A stretch of DNA of 64,000 bases from JARRPM01 sp963765545 (GTDB lineage Bacteria > Pseudomonadota > Gammaproteobacteria > Pseudomonadales > Halieaceae). A program made the translations under genes and the position numbers. Under the pieces are notes generated by a model, which worked only from the letters and a program-made list of their open reading frames with translations, was not told where the DNA came from and did no database searches. The DNA lies in the NCBI GenBank assembly GCA_963765545.1, contig CAVXWW010000004.1, positions 372,001 through 436,000 on the forward strand. The letters are read 5' to 3'. Below are positions 34,298-43,267 of this stretch, piece after piece; position 1 is the stretch's first letter, and every line of letters begins with the position of its first letter.

Positions 34298-34548
34298 TGT
34301 CATATCCTATATTTGTATAAAATTGCGCCCTTGTAGATAAAGGCATTTTTGCTGGAACTAGGGCTTTTTATTTAAAGACTACAGGACGAGGTATTACAGC
34401 GGGACTTCGAAATGGGGAAAATAAATAACAGTCGCTCTTCCAAGCTGGCGCTACTATATACCTATCGCTCAGCCTGTCAACGTTTATTTACGCCGTGGGC
34501 GGGGCGGAACCTGCCCGCCCACGGCTATATTGGTCTGAAAGTGAATGA

Positions 34549-35235
34549 CTATTTGGCCGTTGTAGCCGCATCGACGGCTGCCAGGTGGTCATTTAGGATA
34601 GTTGCCCAGCGGCGCATGACACGCTCGGCATCGGCCATATTGGTGACGCTGTTGCGGACTTCAAACATGTCATCGCCCGCCGCCTCAGGGTCAATGATGC
34701 GGGCGATGATGTCCCCTGTCTTGCCATCATACAACTGCATATACAGGGTCATCTGCCCGGCGCTGGCGGAAAAGTTCTCCTGCATTCCCGCCATCATGGT
34801 ATCGGGTGCAGTGATTTCAAGGTTGACGATCGCGGGCTGGATGATCAGAACGCCGCTACTTCCCTTGCTCACCATTTCGTGGCCGCCCTTGGTTGAGAGG
34901 ACGTCGGTGAACACCTTGTTGAATTCGGTGGCGATCTTTTCACGAATATTTTTCATGTCCTGGTCGGTGACGCGGTCCATCAGGTCAATACTCTGGTCGT
35001 TCTGGTTGCGTTGCCAGTTTTTGTTGAAGGCCACGTAGCAGGCCAGGAGTGCGATCTTGTCGTACTCGTCGAGGTTGGCCCCGGGCTTCATGTACACGGC
35101 CCTCAGTTTGGTGTCCTTCATCAGGTGCAGGCCATCGTGACTTATGGCCGGGAGTGAATTCTCGGCAGCCACCGCGCTGGCGAGAGCGAATGAGAGCAGG
35201 GCGGCGGCGCATGTTTGCAGGAATGACGGACGCAT
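34549..35235 (-). CDS. DUF3313 exported protein
   Basis: A 228-residue protein with a signal peptide ending ASAVAAENS. It has features of DUF3313 proteins: HDGLHLMKDTKLRAVYMKPGANLDEYDKIAL near the start, and a central VLIIQPAIVNLEITAPD strand followed by LYDGKTGDIIARIID. DUF3313 members are periplasmic or lipoproteins of unknown role. No lipobox here. ATG with GGAG upstream. Monocistronic between the cold-shock gene and the YrbL-like gene. Confidence 0.75.
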   Translation of the reverse strand: MRPSFLQTCAAALLSFALASAVAAENSLPAISHDGLHLMKDTKLRAVYMKPGANLDEYDKIALLACYVAFNKNWQRNQNDQSIDLMDRVTDQDMKNIREKIATEFNKVFTDVLSTKGGHEMVSKGSSGVLIIQPAIVNLEITAPDTMMAGMQENFSASAGQMTLYMQLYDGKTGDIIARIIDPEAAGDDMFEVRNSVTNMADAERVMRRWATILNDHLAAVDAATTAK

Positions 35236-35444
35236 GGGTTAATCTCCTGGATCGCTGTGGTTGGCAAAGCAGTGATGAACTCTCGCGGCGCCGAGCAGTC
35301 AGGCGCCATGAGAGGCTGCAAAAAGTCTGGACCAGAAAACCCCGCTTGGCAAGCCGGGCAGGCCTCGAGTTTTCTCCGGCGTTTTGGCGCCGGGGGGTGG
35401 TGCTGACGGGGCAGATCTGCCCAGGCGGGAGAGAAACGCTGAGT

Positions 35445-36077
35445 TCAATCCCTGCCAGTTGCCCATAGATCACGCGCTGCCGTATTGTGGGCGTACTTCT
35501 CTGCCAGGCTGCGCTCGAAGCGGCCCCATTTGCGCAGGATCTTCCATCTCGCAAGGCGCTTGCTGTAATTGGCGAGCGGGATAAAGTCGGAATTGCCGAT
35601 GTTGTCTACTATCACCAGTCTGGCGGACTCCTCGGAGTCAAGCCGCAACAGTATATTCTTGGTTTTCAGGGTCATCGTGATGATGCGATTTTTCAGCAGG
35701 TACTGCTTCAGTTCCTTCAGCGCCAGGAGCAGAGCGGTTCCGTGCCGTGCTGTCAGCTTCTCCGAAGACAGGTAGTGCCCCAGGGTGAGTGATATCCGGC
35801 AGTCGTGATCCCTCACCAGGTCAAATACCGCTCCCTCACCAAGGTTGGTCGGTATCAGGCCGTGGAACATTGGCAGGCTGTCCCAGGCAATACCCCTGCG
35901 AGAGAGTTTCGCGTAATAAGCCTCTTCTCGCCGGTTTTCGTTGCCGCTACCTGCCACCACGATCTTGATGCAGCGAGAGGGGTCTTCCGGATGGACATAA
36001 CACTCCCGGTGCAACCCTTTGCCAATGAGGGCGTGGGGGTCCAGCTCGATCATACCGGCGGCTGATGATGGGGACAT
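35445..36077 (-). CDS. YrbL-like protein (PhoP regulatory network family, kinase-like fold)
   Basis: A 210-residue protein resembling E. coli YrbL: LIGKGLHRECYVHPEDPSRCIKIV, a kinase-like glycine loop and lysine strand, AYYAKLSRRGI, VFDLVRDHDCRISLTLGHYL, and TLKTKNILLRLDSEESARLVIVDNIGNSDFIPL, which is the catalytic-loop/DFG-equivalent area with DNIG. The overall pattern is a compact protein-kinase-like fold. In E. coli yrbL is controlled by PhoP; its substrate is not known. I infer a sugar or lipid kinase-like role, not a Ser/Thr kinase. Confidence 0.82.
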   Translation of the reverse strand: MSPSSAAGMIELDPHALIGKGLHRECYVHPEDPSRCIKIVVAGSGNENRREEAYYAKLSRRGIAWDSLPMFHGLIPTNLGEGAVFDLVRDHDCRISLTLGHYLSSEKLTARHGTALLLALKELKQYLLKNRIITMTLKTKNILLRLDSEESARLVIVDNIGNSDFIPLANYSKRLARWKILRKWGRFERSLAEKYAHNTAARDLWATGRD

Positions 36078-36273
36078 GGCCTGCCTTGCTTGCCTTGAGA
36101 ATTCAGGGCGAGCATAGCATGAACGGGCCGGTTGCCGGTGCGTACAGGGTGCCGTAGCGGGGCTTTCTATTGTCCCCTTGAAACCGTAAACTTCAGGCCC
36201 TGCAAGCCATCCCCCTGCGACTCCTGGTTGTCTGCTATGGCGCGCTGAATACTTTCGAAGGAGAACGTCTCAT

Positions 36274-37026
36274 ATGATCAGGAATTGCCTTTTTTTACTG
36301 TTGCTGTTGATGGGTACCTCCACGGCAACCATGGCGGATGCCTTGCGCGTTGGTGTCACCACGGACTATCCACCCCTGGTATTTGAGCGCGATGGGGAAG
36401 TCGTTGGCATAGAGGCAGACAACGCCCGCGCAGTCGGCGAGATTATTGGCCGCAAGATCAAGTTTTCGAGTATGTCCTTTGACAAGTTGATTCCGGCTTT
36501 GCTGGCTGGTGAGATCGACGTGATCATGTCCGGTTTAAGCGTTACCGCCCAGCGTAGCGAGCAGCTGCAATTTATCGATGCGTTTATGCTGGTTGGCCAA
36601 ATGGCAATTTTGCACCGCGATAAAATAGCGGATTACGCACAGCCCTGGGCTGTTCACAGGCCTGGAGTGCGCATTGGCGTACAACCCGGTACAACCGGAG
36701 CCGCCTATGCCGAGCGTGAACTCAAGGACGCAAAGCTTGCGTATTACAAGGATTCTACGGAGGCATTCGCCGCCTTGCGCAGCGAGCAGGTTGACCTTTA
36801 TATCCATGATGCCCCCACCAGCTGGCAGCTTGCCACCTCCCGGGAAAACCGCGATCTCATCAGCCTTTATTCACCGATGACCGAGGAGATGCTGGCCTGG
36901 GCGGTGCGGCCGGGAGATGAGCAACTGGCAGCTGAGCTCAACCGGGCACTGTCGGTGATGAAAGCCAATGGCACCCTGCAGTACATTCAGAACCGTTGGG
37001 TACCGGTGCGGGTGGAAGTGCGCTGA
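36274..37026 (+). CDS. Periplasmic amino-acid-type solute-binding protein
   Basis: A 250-residue periplasmic protein of the SBP family 3 type. Signal peptide to about residue 22 (TMADA). The conserved LRVGVTTDYPPLVFERDGEVVGIEADNARAVGEIIG opens lobe one; DKLIPALLAGEIDVIMSGLSVTAQRSEQLQF is the ligand hinge region. Downstream are GVRIGVQPGTTGAAYAE and VDLYIHDAPTSWQLA. No ABC permease or ATPase is adjacent, so it may be an orphan that binds a polar amino acid or act in a sensor. GGAG before the ATG. Confidence 0.88.
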   Translation: MIRNCLFLLLLLMGTSTATMADALRVGVTTDYPPLVFERDGEVVGIEADNARAVGEIIGRKIKFSSMSFDKLIPALLAGEIDVIMSGLSVTAQRSEQLQFIDAFMLVGQMAILHRDKIADYAQPWAVHRPGVRIGVQPGTTGAAYAERELKDAKLAYYKDSTEAFAALRSEQVDLYIHDAPTSWQLATSRENRDLISLYSPMTEEMLAWAVRPGDEQLAAELNRALSVMKANGTLQYIQNRWVPVRVEVR

Positions 37027-37078
37027 CCCGCTTGTCGCCGGCGCCACAAACACCTGACAAACTGTGCCATGATCAGGC

Positions 37079-37990
37079 TCAGTCCTGGTCATTCACCCCG
37101 GGGAAGTTGTACTCATGGCCCCACAGATCGCCCTCCGTAGACACCGTGGCGGCGTAGCTATGCCAGTCCTCGACCAGTAAACCGTCGTAGCCGTACTCAA
37201 AGGCGATGCCCCCGGGCGCCAGTACATAAAAAGAACACATATTGTCGTTCACATGGCGCCCCAGGCTTGCAATGACCGGGTGCCCGGCGCGCTTGGCACG
37301 ATCCAGCGCCAGGCCCACCTCGTCGAGGCTTTCCACCTCTACCATGATATGGACCACGCCCGCGGGGTGGGGCTGGTCATACAGTGCCAGTGAGTGCTGC
37401 CTCGGGTTATCCGCATGCATGAATGTCACCTGTGACGGCGGCGTCGCGAGATGAAGCACATCGCATATCTCCAGCCCCATCAGCTTCGTATAGAACGCGG
37501 TAGTCTGCTCCATTTCGGGCGCCGGGATAACCGCGTGGCCAAAACCCATATCCCCGGGACAGTTGTGGGCGGTGATGAAGCGGCTTGTGCCCGCCGGTGA
37601 GTTGAAGGGCTGGTAGTCTAGCCTGCGCCCGTAATACAGCTCCACCGTATTGCCCGAGGGATCGGATACCGAAACGAATTGGCTGACACAGCGACGGGCA
37701 GCCTCATCGGCAGACCCCGGGCTGAGTTCATGCCCCGCAGCGCTCAGGGCTTCACAGGTGGCTTGCCAATGGCCCTCGCCAGGTGATTCCAGGCCGATAG
37801 CGAGCAGTCTGTCCTGGGCGCCGCCTTCCACCATAAAGCGAAACGGATGCTCATCCATCCGCAGGAAGCGTGCGCCGTAACCATCCTCCCGGTCCGCATC
37901 CATCAGGCCCAGGACCTGGGTGCCAAACGCCACAAAGGCCTCGCTGTCACTGGACTCGATGCGTAAATATCCTATCGCGGCGACTGTCAT
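37079..37990 (-). CDS. BphC-like extradiol ring-cleavage dioxygenase (VOC superfamily)
   Basis: A 303-residue two-domain VOC enzyme. The C-terminal domain has the Fe(II) 2-His-1-Glu set H152 (GFGHAVIP), H214 (VVHIMVEV), E265 (IAFEYG). Active-site residues matching BphC are H199, H246 and Y255, by alignment by eye. It should cleave a catecholic compound meta to the hydroxyls using oxygen. The N-terminal domain is degenerate, as in the family. The ATG has AGGAG upstream. It is divergent from the DUF35/thiolase run across 341 bases; the shared intergenic region suggests a common regulated catabolic unit. Confidence 0.9.
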   Translation of the reverse strand: MTVAAIGYLRIESSDSEAFVAFGTQVLGLMDADREDGYGARFLRMDEHPFRFMVEGGAQDRLLAIGLESPGEGHWQATCEALSAAGHELSPGSADEAARRCVSQFVSVSDPSGNTVELYYGRRLDYQPFNSPAGTSRFITAHNCPGDMGFGHAVIPAPEMEQTTAFYTKLMGLEICDVLHLATPPSQVTFMHADNPRQHSLALYDQPHPAGVVHIMVEVESLDEVGLALDRAKRAGHPVIASLGRHVNDNMCSFYVLAPGGIAFEYGYDGLLVEDWHSYAATVSTEGDLWGHEYNFPGVNDQD

Positions 37991-38331
37991 TAATTACTCC
38001 TGCTGCTTAAGTGGGTAGGGGCGGGCTATGCCGGCTGCGCCATTATCATTCATTTTCCCCATGGCCACAGCAGTGTGAGGCAACTGGCGCATCGATGGTT
38101 CAAGTAAGGGAACCTCGATGGATTCGAGCATGAACCGTCCGGCTGCAGGCGGGTCGGTGGTACCGGCGTGATCTGAAAAGTCACTGCCGCATGATCCTTT
38201 GGGTCATTGAGGGAACCGGGCCGGTGGCCGATACTCGTGGGCAAATCTTGAACCCCCGTTTTTAATCCAGCTTTTCCGTGTTCCAGTGGCTTGTGCCCGG
38301 AGTGCGGTTCAGGAAAAGGAACCCGCACAAC
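37991..38331. other. Divergent intergenic region of the catabolic cluster
   Basis: It separates the dioxygenase (minus) from the first DUF35 gene (plus) and should hold both promoters. No convincing -35/-10 pair, strong palindrome or terminator was picked out by eye. No small gene with a ribosome-binding site is supported. A regulator gene is not present between them. Confidence 0.5.
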
Positions 38332-38790
38332 ATGGCACACCCCGACGTTCTCAGCCAGCCCTTTGAGCTTGGCTTTACCTATACCCGGTCAACCGGGCCG
38401 GTGGTGGGTCGTTTTCTCACCGGTCTGCGAGAGCGCAGGATTTTTGGTATTCGCGCGAGTGACGGCGCGGTGATAGTACCGCCCATGGAGTACGATCCGG
38501 CTACCGCCCAGGAGTTGAGTGAATTCGTCGAGGTGGGGCAGCAGGGCGAGATTGTCAGCTGGTGCTGGGTGAAGCAGCCAAGGGCGGCGCACCCCCTGAA
38601 CGAGCCGTTTGCCTGGGCGATGATTCGACTCGATGGCGCGGATGTCCCCATGATTCACTGTGTGGCGGCCAAAGCAGAGGAAGATCTCGCTACGGGTACC
38701 AGGGTGCGGGCGGTGTGGGCCGATGAAACACGCGGGTTCATTACCGACATCCGCTGTTTCGAACTGGCGGGGGAGTCGGGTAATGAGTGA
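38332..38790 (+). CDS. DUF35 OB-fold protein lacking the zinc ribbon
   Basis: A 152-residue acyl-CoA-associated OB-fold protein. FELGFTYTRSTGPVVGRFLTGLRERRIFGIRASDG is the N-terminal helix and the place where the zinc ribbon normally starts, but the cysteines are replaced (GIRASDGAVIVPPMEYDPA). The OB part has VSWCWVKQP, PFAWAMIRLDGADVPMIHCV and GTRVRAVW. DUF35 proteins partner thiolase-fold enzymes and close their active site. The ATG at 38332 follows AAGGA. The next gene, a zinc-ribbon DUF35, starts inside its last eight bases. Confidence 0.83.
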   Translation: MAHPDVLSQPFELGFTYTRSTGPVVGRFLTGLRERRIFGIRASDGAVIVPPMEYDPATAQELSEFVEVGQQGEIVSWCWVKQPRAAHPLNEPFAWAMIRLDGADVPMIHCVAAKAEEDLATGTRVRAVWADETRGFITDIRCFELAGESGNE

Positions 38791-39304
38791 AGAAACAGAC
38801 GCCGTAACCGGCATCGAAGCACCTGTTTACCTGCAGTACAACTTTACCGCGGGCAGTGCGCCGGCTCGTTTTCTCAAGCGCATCAAGGAAGGGGTTCTCA
38901 CCGGCCAGCGCTGTCCGCGTTGTGCCAACGTATACATCCCTCCGCGTGGCTCCTGTCCAGCCTGCGGTGTGGCGACGCAGGAAGAGGTGGTGCTCCCGGA
39001 CAAGGCTACCGTACAGTCTTTCACTGTCGTTGCGATTCCTATCCCGAACAACCCCATTAAGCCGCCCTTCGTGATAGCTAACCTGGTCCTGGACGGAGCC
39101 AATATCTCCTTCATTCACCTGATGAGCGAGTGTGAGAACGCCGATGTTCACATCGGCCAGCGCGTGCAGGCGGTCTGGAAGCCAGAGGCTGAATGGACCT
39201 ACGCAATGGATAACATTCGCTATTTCAAGCCTATCGATGAGTCGGACGTGCCGGTGGAGATGATTGGCAAGCTCCCGGTCACAGGATGGGAGGGCGAACA
39301 ATGA
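38783..39304 (+). CDS. DUF35 OB-fold protein with zinc ribbon
   Basis: A 173-residue protein. N-terminal helix FTAGSAPARFLKRIKEGVL, then an intact rubredoxin-like zinc ribbon with C44-x2-C47 and C58-x2-C61 (QRCPRCANVYIPPRGSCPAC), then the OB fold with FTVVAIPIPNNPIKPPFVIANLVLD and the GQRVQAVWKP strand. Such proteins include ChsH2-type DUF35 partners of Ltp2 and BbsA, which bind to thiolases. It overlaps the upstream DUF35 gene by eight bases and the next gene by four (ATGA), so the set is translationally coupled. Confidence 0.88.
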   Translation: MSEETDAVTGIEAPVYLQYNFTAGSAPARFLKRIKEGVLTGQRCPRCANVYIPPRGSCPACGVATQEEVVLPDKATVQSFTVVAIPIPNNPIKPPFVIANLVLDGANISFIHLMSECENADVHIGQRVQAVWKPEAEWTYAMDNIRYFKPIDESDVPVEMIGKLPVTGWEGEQ

Positions 39305-40368
39305 GTGCTATGAAAGAAATTGCAGTAGTGGCATTCAGCCAGTCTGATTGTCTGGCGCGGGCCGGTGCTGCCAACGAGGTGGAGTTGATCATGCCCCAGT
39401 TGCGGGCGGTGTTTGACCAGGTGGGCCTGAACAATGCACAGGACGTGGATTTTGTCTGCTCCGGCAGCTGTGATTACCTGCAGGGTGCCGCCTTTGCATT
39501 TGTTGCCGGGGTGGATGCGCTGGGCGCTGTGCCCCCCATCAAGGAATCTCACGTGGAGATGGATGCGGCCTGGGCGCTGTATGAGTCCATCCTTAAAATT
39601 CGCATGGACCAGGCTGAATCGGCCCTGATTTACGGGTTTGGCAAATCCTCCTCTGGCGAGCTGCCTATCGTTTTGTCCCAGCAACTGGATCCGTATTACC
39701 TGGCGCCATTATGGGTAGACAGCGTGTCACTGGCTGCAATGCAGGCACGCCTGCTTATAGAAAAAGGCCTTGCCAGTGAGCACGCCATGGCCGAGGTGGT
39801 CGCCCGGGGGCGCAGGCATGCGCTGGGCAATCCCCACGCCCAGGTCAGTGGGGAAGTATCGGTAGAGTCTTTGCTGGCTGCGGAAACGGTTGTCTCACCC
39901 CTGCGTGAGTCCGACTGTGCACCGGTGGCCGATGGTGCGTCTGCCATGATTATCTGCACCGTCGACAAGGCCAGGGAGTGGGGCGTGCCCTATGCGGTTA
40001 TCACCGGCATTGATCACCGTATCGAAACCCACAACCTCGGTATGCGTGACCTCACCGACTCACCTTCGACGCGCCAGGCGGCCCAGGGTGCTGGTCTGCA
40101 GCGGGGCCCGGTGGAGGTGGCCGAGCTGTATGCAAGCTTCAGCCACCAGGAAATTATCCTGGGTAGGGCGCTGGGGCTGGGAGAGGACACTGTGATTAAC
40201 CCCAGCGGCGGCGTGCTGGCGGGTAATCTTATGATGGCTTCCGGCCTGTCACGTGTAGGCGAGGTGTTTCGTAGGATCGTATCCGGGGACATATCCCGCG
40301 GGCTTGCCCACGCCACCTCGGGCCCTTGCCTGCAACACAATCTCGTCGCAATACTGGAGAGCGCCTGA
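39301..40368 (+). CDS. Thiolase-fold protein without catalytic cysteine (SCP2/Ltp type), subunit 1
   Basis: A 355-residue thiolase-like protein. By eye the position of the nucleophilic cysteine (aCaSGssAl) falls at about Glu86 in HVEMDAAWALYESI, and there is no cysteine between residue 58 and about 200. The C-terminal GHP-GASG motif reads GNLMMASG, so the histidine is also gone. It is thus unlikely to be a normal thiolase. Ltp2, which performs a retro-aldol cleavage of a steroid side-chain CoA thioester with a DUF35 partner, also lacks the cysteine. It starts four bases inside the zinc-ribbon DUF35 gene and is coupled to the next thiolase-fold gene. Confidence 0.85.
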   Translation: MSAMKEIAVVAFSQSDCLARAGAANEVELIMPQLRAVFDQVGLNNAQDVDFVCSGSCDYLQGAAFAFVAGVDALGAVPPIKESHVEMDAAWALYESILKIRMDQAESALIYGFGKSSSGELPIVLSQQLDPYYLAPLWVDSVSLAAMQARLLIEKGLASEHAMAEVVARGRRHALGNPHAQVSGEVSVESLLAAETVVSPLRESDCAPVADGASAMIICTVDKAREWGVPYAVITGIDHRIETHNLGMRDLTDSPSTRQAAQGAGLQRGPVEVAELYASFSHQEIILGRALGLGEDTVINPSGGVLAGNLMMASGLSRVGEVFRRIVSGDISRGLAHATSGPCLQHNLVAILESA

Positions 40369-41531
40369 TGGCTAAACTGGCAGCGGTGGTTGGCATTGGC
40401 CAGACCCACTATAAAACCCGGCGCGGCGATGTCTCCATTGCCGGCCTGGTGCGCGAGGCGGCGGTTAATGCCCTGGCAGATGCGAACCTGGAGTGGGACG
40501 ATATCGACGCGGTCATTATCGGCAAGGCACCCGATATGTTCGAGGGCGTGATCATGCCCGAGATCTACCTCACCGATGCCCTGGGCTGCAATGGCAAGCC
40601 CATGTTGCGGGTTCATACCGCGGGCTCCGTTGGGGGATCTACCGCGCTGGTGGCCGCCTCCCATGTGCAAAGCGGCATGTTCAAGCGGGTGCTTACGGTG
40701 ACATTCGAAAAGCAGTCTGAGTCCAATGCCATGTGGGCGCTGTCTACCCCCCAGCCGTTTTCGGTCCACCTCAACGCAGGTGCCGGGGGCTATTTTGCGC
40801 CCATTATCCGCGAATATATGCGCCGCTCAGGCGCACCTTATGACGTCGGCATAAAAGTGGCGGTGAAAGACCGGCAGCACGGTGCGCGCAATCCTCTGGC
40901 GCACCTGCAGTTACCGGACATCACCATGCAGGAAGTAGAGGATTCCATGATGCTGTGGGACCCCATCCGCTTTCTCGAGGCCTGTCCCTCATCAGACGGG
41001 GCCTGCGCCATGGTAATCGCCGCGGAGGAGCTGGTCAGCCAGTCACCCAAACCCCCGGCCTGGATACGCGGCGTAGCGATGCGCTCGGAACCCACCATGT
41101 ATGCTGGCAGGGAAGAAGTAAGCCCCCGGGCGGGGCGTGATTGCGCCGCGGACGTCTACCGTCAGGCAGGTATTACCGACCCGCGCAAGGAGCTCGATTG
41201 CGCCGAGGTCTATGTGCCCTTCAGCTGGTACGAACCCATGTGGCTGGAAAACCTCGGCTTCGCTTCCGAGGGCGATGGCTGGAAGCTGACCATGGACGGC
41301 GCCACCTCATTGAACGAGGGTGGCGACATTCCCTGGAACTGTTCCGGGGGGGTATTGTGCTCAAACCCCATTGGTGCGTCTGGCATGATTCGCTTTGCCG
41401 AGGCGGCGCGCCAGGTACGCGGCGATGCGGGTAACCATCAGGTGGATGGCGCGCGCCTGGCACTGGGCCACGCCTATGGCGGCGGCGCCCAGTTTTTTGC
41501 CATGTGGGTAGTCGGCGCCGATAAACCATAA
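40368..41531 (+). CDS. Thiolase-fold protein without catalytic cysteine, subunit 2
   Basis: A 387-residue protein in the thiolase/lipid-transfer group. The N-terminal AVVGIGQTHYKTRRGDVSI is intact. The nucleophile region reads VHTAGSVGGSTALVA; the cysteine position becomes Ser87, and no other cysteine occurs nearby. The C-terminal NGGhP-GASG motif is CSNPIGASG, with Asn in place of His. A late LGHAYGGGAQFFAMWV segment matches the usual C-terminal loop. Its start overlaps the stop of the previous gene by one base. With subunit 1 and the two DUF35 proteins it may form a heteromeric complex; the catalytic chemistry is inferred. Confidence 0.85.
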   Translation: MAKLAAVVGIGQTHYKTRRGDVSIAGLVREAAVNALADANLEWDDIDAVIIGKAPDMFEGVIMPEIYLTDALGCNGKPMLRVHTAGSVGGSTALVAASHVQSGMFKRVLTVTFEKQSESNAMWALSTPQPFSVHLNAGAGGYFAPIIREYMRRSGAPYDVGIKVAVKDRQHGARNPLAHLQLPDITMQEVEDSMMLWDPIRFLEACPSSDGACAMVIAAEELVSQSPKPPAWIRGVAMRSEPTMYAGREEVSPRAGRDCAADVYRQAGITDPRKELDCAEVYVPFSWYEPMWLENLGFASEGDGWKLTMDGATSLNEGGDIPWNCSGGVLCSNPIGASGMIRFAEAARQVRGDAGNHQVDGARLALGHAYGGGAQFFAMWVVGADKP

Positions 41532-41550
41532 TCTCCAGGGGAAAACCGCT

Positions 41551-43179
41551 GTGACCAAACACTTCAATATTGCCGATATGTACGAAATGGTGGCCGATAA
41601 GGTTCCCGCCCGGGATGCCCTTGTGTGTGGCGACCGGCGGGCGACTTATGCCGCACTGGAACAGCGGGCCAACCAGCTTGCGCATTACCTGTCTGCCCGG
41701 GGTGTATCGGCCGGCGATCATGTGGGCCTTTACCTGTATAACTGCAACGAGTACCTCGAGGCGATGCTGGCCTGCTTTAAACTGCGGGCGGTCCCGATTA
41801 ATGTGAATTATCGTTATGTCGAGGACGAGCTGCTCTATATTTTCACCAATTCGGATATGGTGGCCTGCGTCCACAACCAGGAGTTCTCGCCCCATATCGC
41901 GGCGGTAGCAGCCGGCGCCCCGGCCCTGGCAACATTCGTGCACGTCGCGGATGACAGCGGCTGTGATGCATCGGCAATTTCTTCAGTGGAATATGAGAAT
42001 GCGCTGGCGGGGCAGAGCGACTCCCGGGATTTTGCCGAGCGCTCCGATGACGATCTTTTCATACTGTACACCGGCGGCACTACAGGCATGCCCAAAGGTG
42101 TTATGTGGCCCCACAAGAATGTTTTTTTTGCAGCCATGGGAGGAGGTGGCTGGTTTCACCCTGACGGTGCAATCACCGAACCGGACCAGATCGCCGACAG
42201 GGTAGGGGATTTCCCAATCGTGGGTATGGCGCTGGCGCCCCTGATGCACGGGGCCTGCTGGTGGTATGCCTGTATCCAGTTGCTGGCGGGTAACACCGTG
42301 GTACTGAACCCTGCGCGCTCGCTGGTCGGCGAGGAGATCTGGGATATTGTCTCCCGGGAGAAGGTCAACGCGATTACCATCGTCGGTGATGCCATGGCTG
42401 TGCCACTGCTGGATGCACTGGATGCCAATCCCGAGCGCTGGGACCTGAGTTCAATCTTCAGCGTGGGTTCCGGGGGTGCGGTTTTCTCGACCAGCAAACA
42501 AGAGGCATTCAAGCAATATTTTCCCAATGTGTTTATCACCAATTCTTTTGGCTCTTCCGAGAGCGGCAATATGGGCATGGACGGCGGTGGCAAGAAAGGG
42601 CAGGGCCTTGGCAATGTCAGCAAGAGCGAGTTCATGTCGGTTGTATCCGACGTGGAAGGCGAGCCCCATCGCCATGTTGCGCCGGGTGAAATGGGCATTT
42701 TCGCTCGCAGTGGTTACATTCCAGTGGGTTACTATAACGACCCGGTAAAGACTTCGAAGACGATTGTCGAGGTCGATGGCAAGTCCTGGCTGCTGCTGGG
42801 TGATGAGGCGCGGCTGGAGGAAGACAACAGTATTACCGTGTTCGGTCGCGGCTCCAACTGCATCAATACCGGCGGCGAGAAAGTATTCCCTGAAGAGGTA
42901 GAGCAGGCGCTCAAGGCGCATCCTGCTATTTTTGACTGCCTGGTGGTGGGAACACCCGATGAACGCTTTGGCAGCAAGGTGACCGCCGTGGTTTCTGCCC
43001 GCGGTGCAGCCAGGCTGGATTTGCAGTCGGTGCAAGAGGATGCGCGCAAGTATATTGCCGGCTATAAAGTCCCGCGGGAACTGCATGTGGTAGACGAGGT
43101 GCCCCGGGCGCCGAGTGGCAAGCCGGCGTATCCCAAGGCCCTGGAAATTGCCCTGGCGGGCGAGCACCGCGTCGAGTGA
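41551..43179 (+). CDS. Acyl-CoA synthetase (AMP-forming)
   Basis: A 542-residue adenylating enzyme. The phosphate-binding P-loop is LYTGGTTGMPKGVMW near residue 172. Further motifs are NSFGSSESG, GDEARLEED (A8-like hinge) and GRGSNCINTGGEKVFPEEVE, and the C-terminal catalytic lysine lies in PRAPSGKPAYPKAL. It forms an acyl-AMP and then an acyl-CoA thioester in the cytosol. Members of this group act on bulky acids (steroid, aryl or terpenoid side chains) as well as fatty acids. GTG start with GGGG upstream. It probably supplies the CoA thioester for the DUF35/thiolase complex. Confidence 0.9.
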   Translation: MTKHFNIADMYEMVADKVPARDALVCGDRRATYAALEQRANQLAHYLSARGVSAGDHVGLYLYNCNEYLEAMLACFKLRAVPINVNYRYVEDELLYIFTNSDMVACVHNQEFSPHIAAVAAGAPALATFVHVADDSGCDASAISSVEYENALAGQSDSRDFAERSDDDLFILYTGGTTGMPKGVMWPHKNVFFAAMGGGGWFHPDGAITEPDQIADRVGDFPIVGMALAPLMHGACWWYACIQLLAGNTVVLNPARSLVGEEIWDIVSREKVNAITIVGDAMAVPLLDALDANPERWDLSSIFSVGSGGAVFSTSKQEAFKQYFPNVFITNSFGSSESGNMGMDGGGKKGQGLGNVSKSEFMSVVSDVEGEPHRHVAPGEMGIFARSGYIPVGYYNDPVKTSKTIVEVDGKSWLLLGDEARLEEDNSITVFGRGSNCINTGGEKVFPEEVEQALKAHPAIFDCLVVGTPDERFGSKVTAVVSARGAARLDLQSVQEDARKYIAGYKVPRELHVVDEVPRAPSGKPAYPKALEIALAGEHRVE

Positions 43180-43267
43180 CGGGTTGCCACACATCGTTAT
43201 CGTATTCATTACAGTGCGACGGGCTTGCACGCATGCCAGCTGGTCGATGATTCAAAGGACCTGATTG

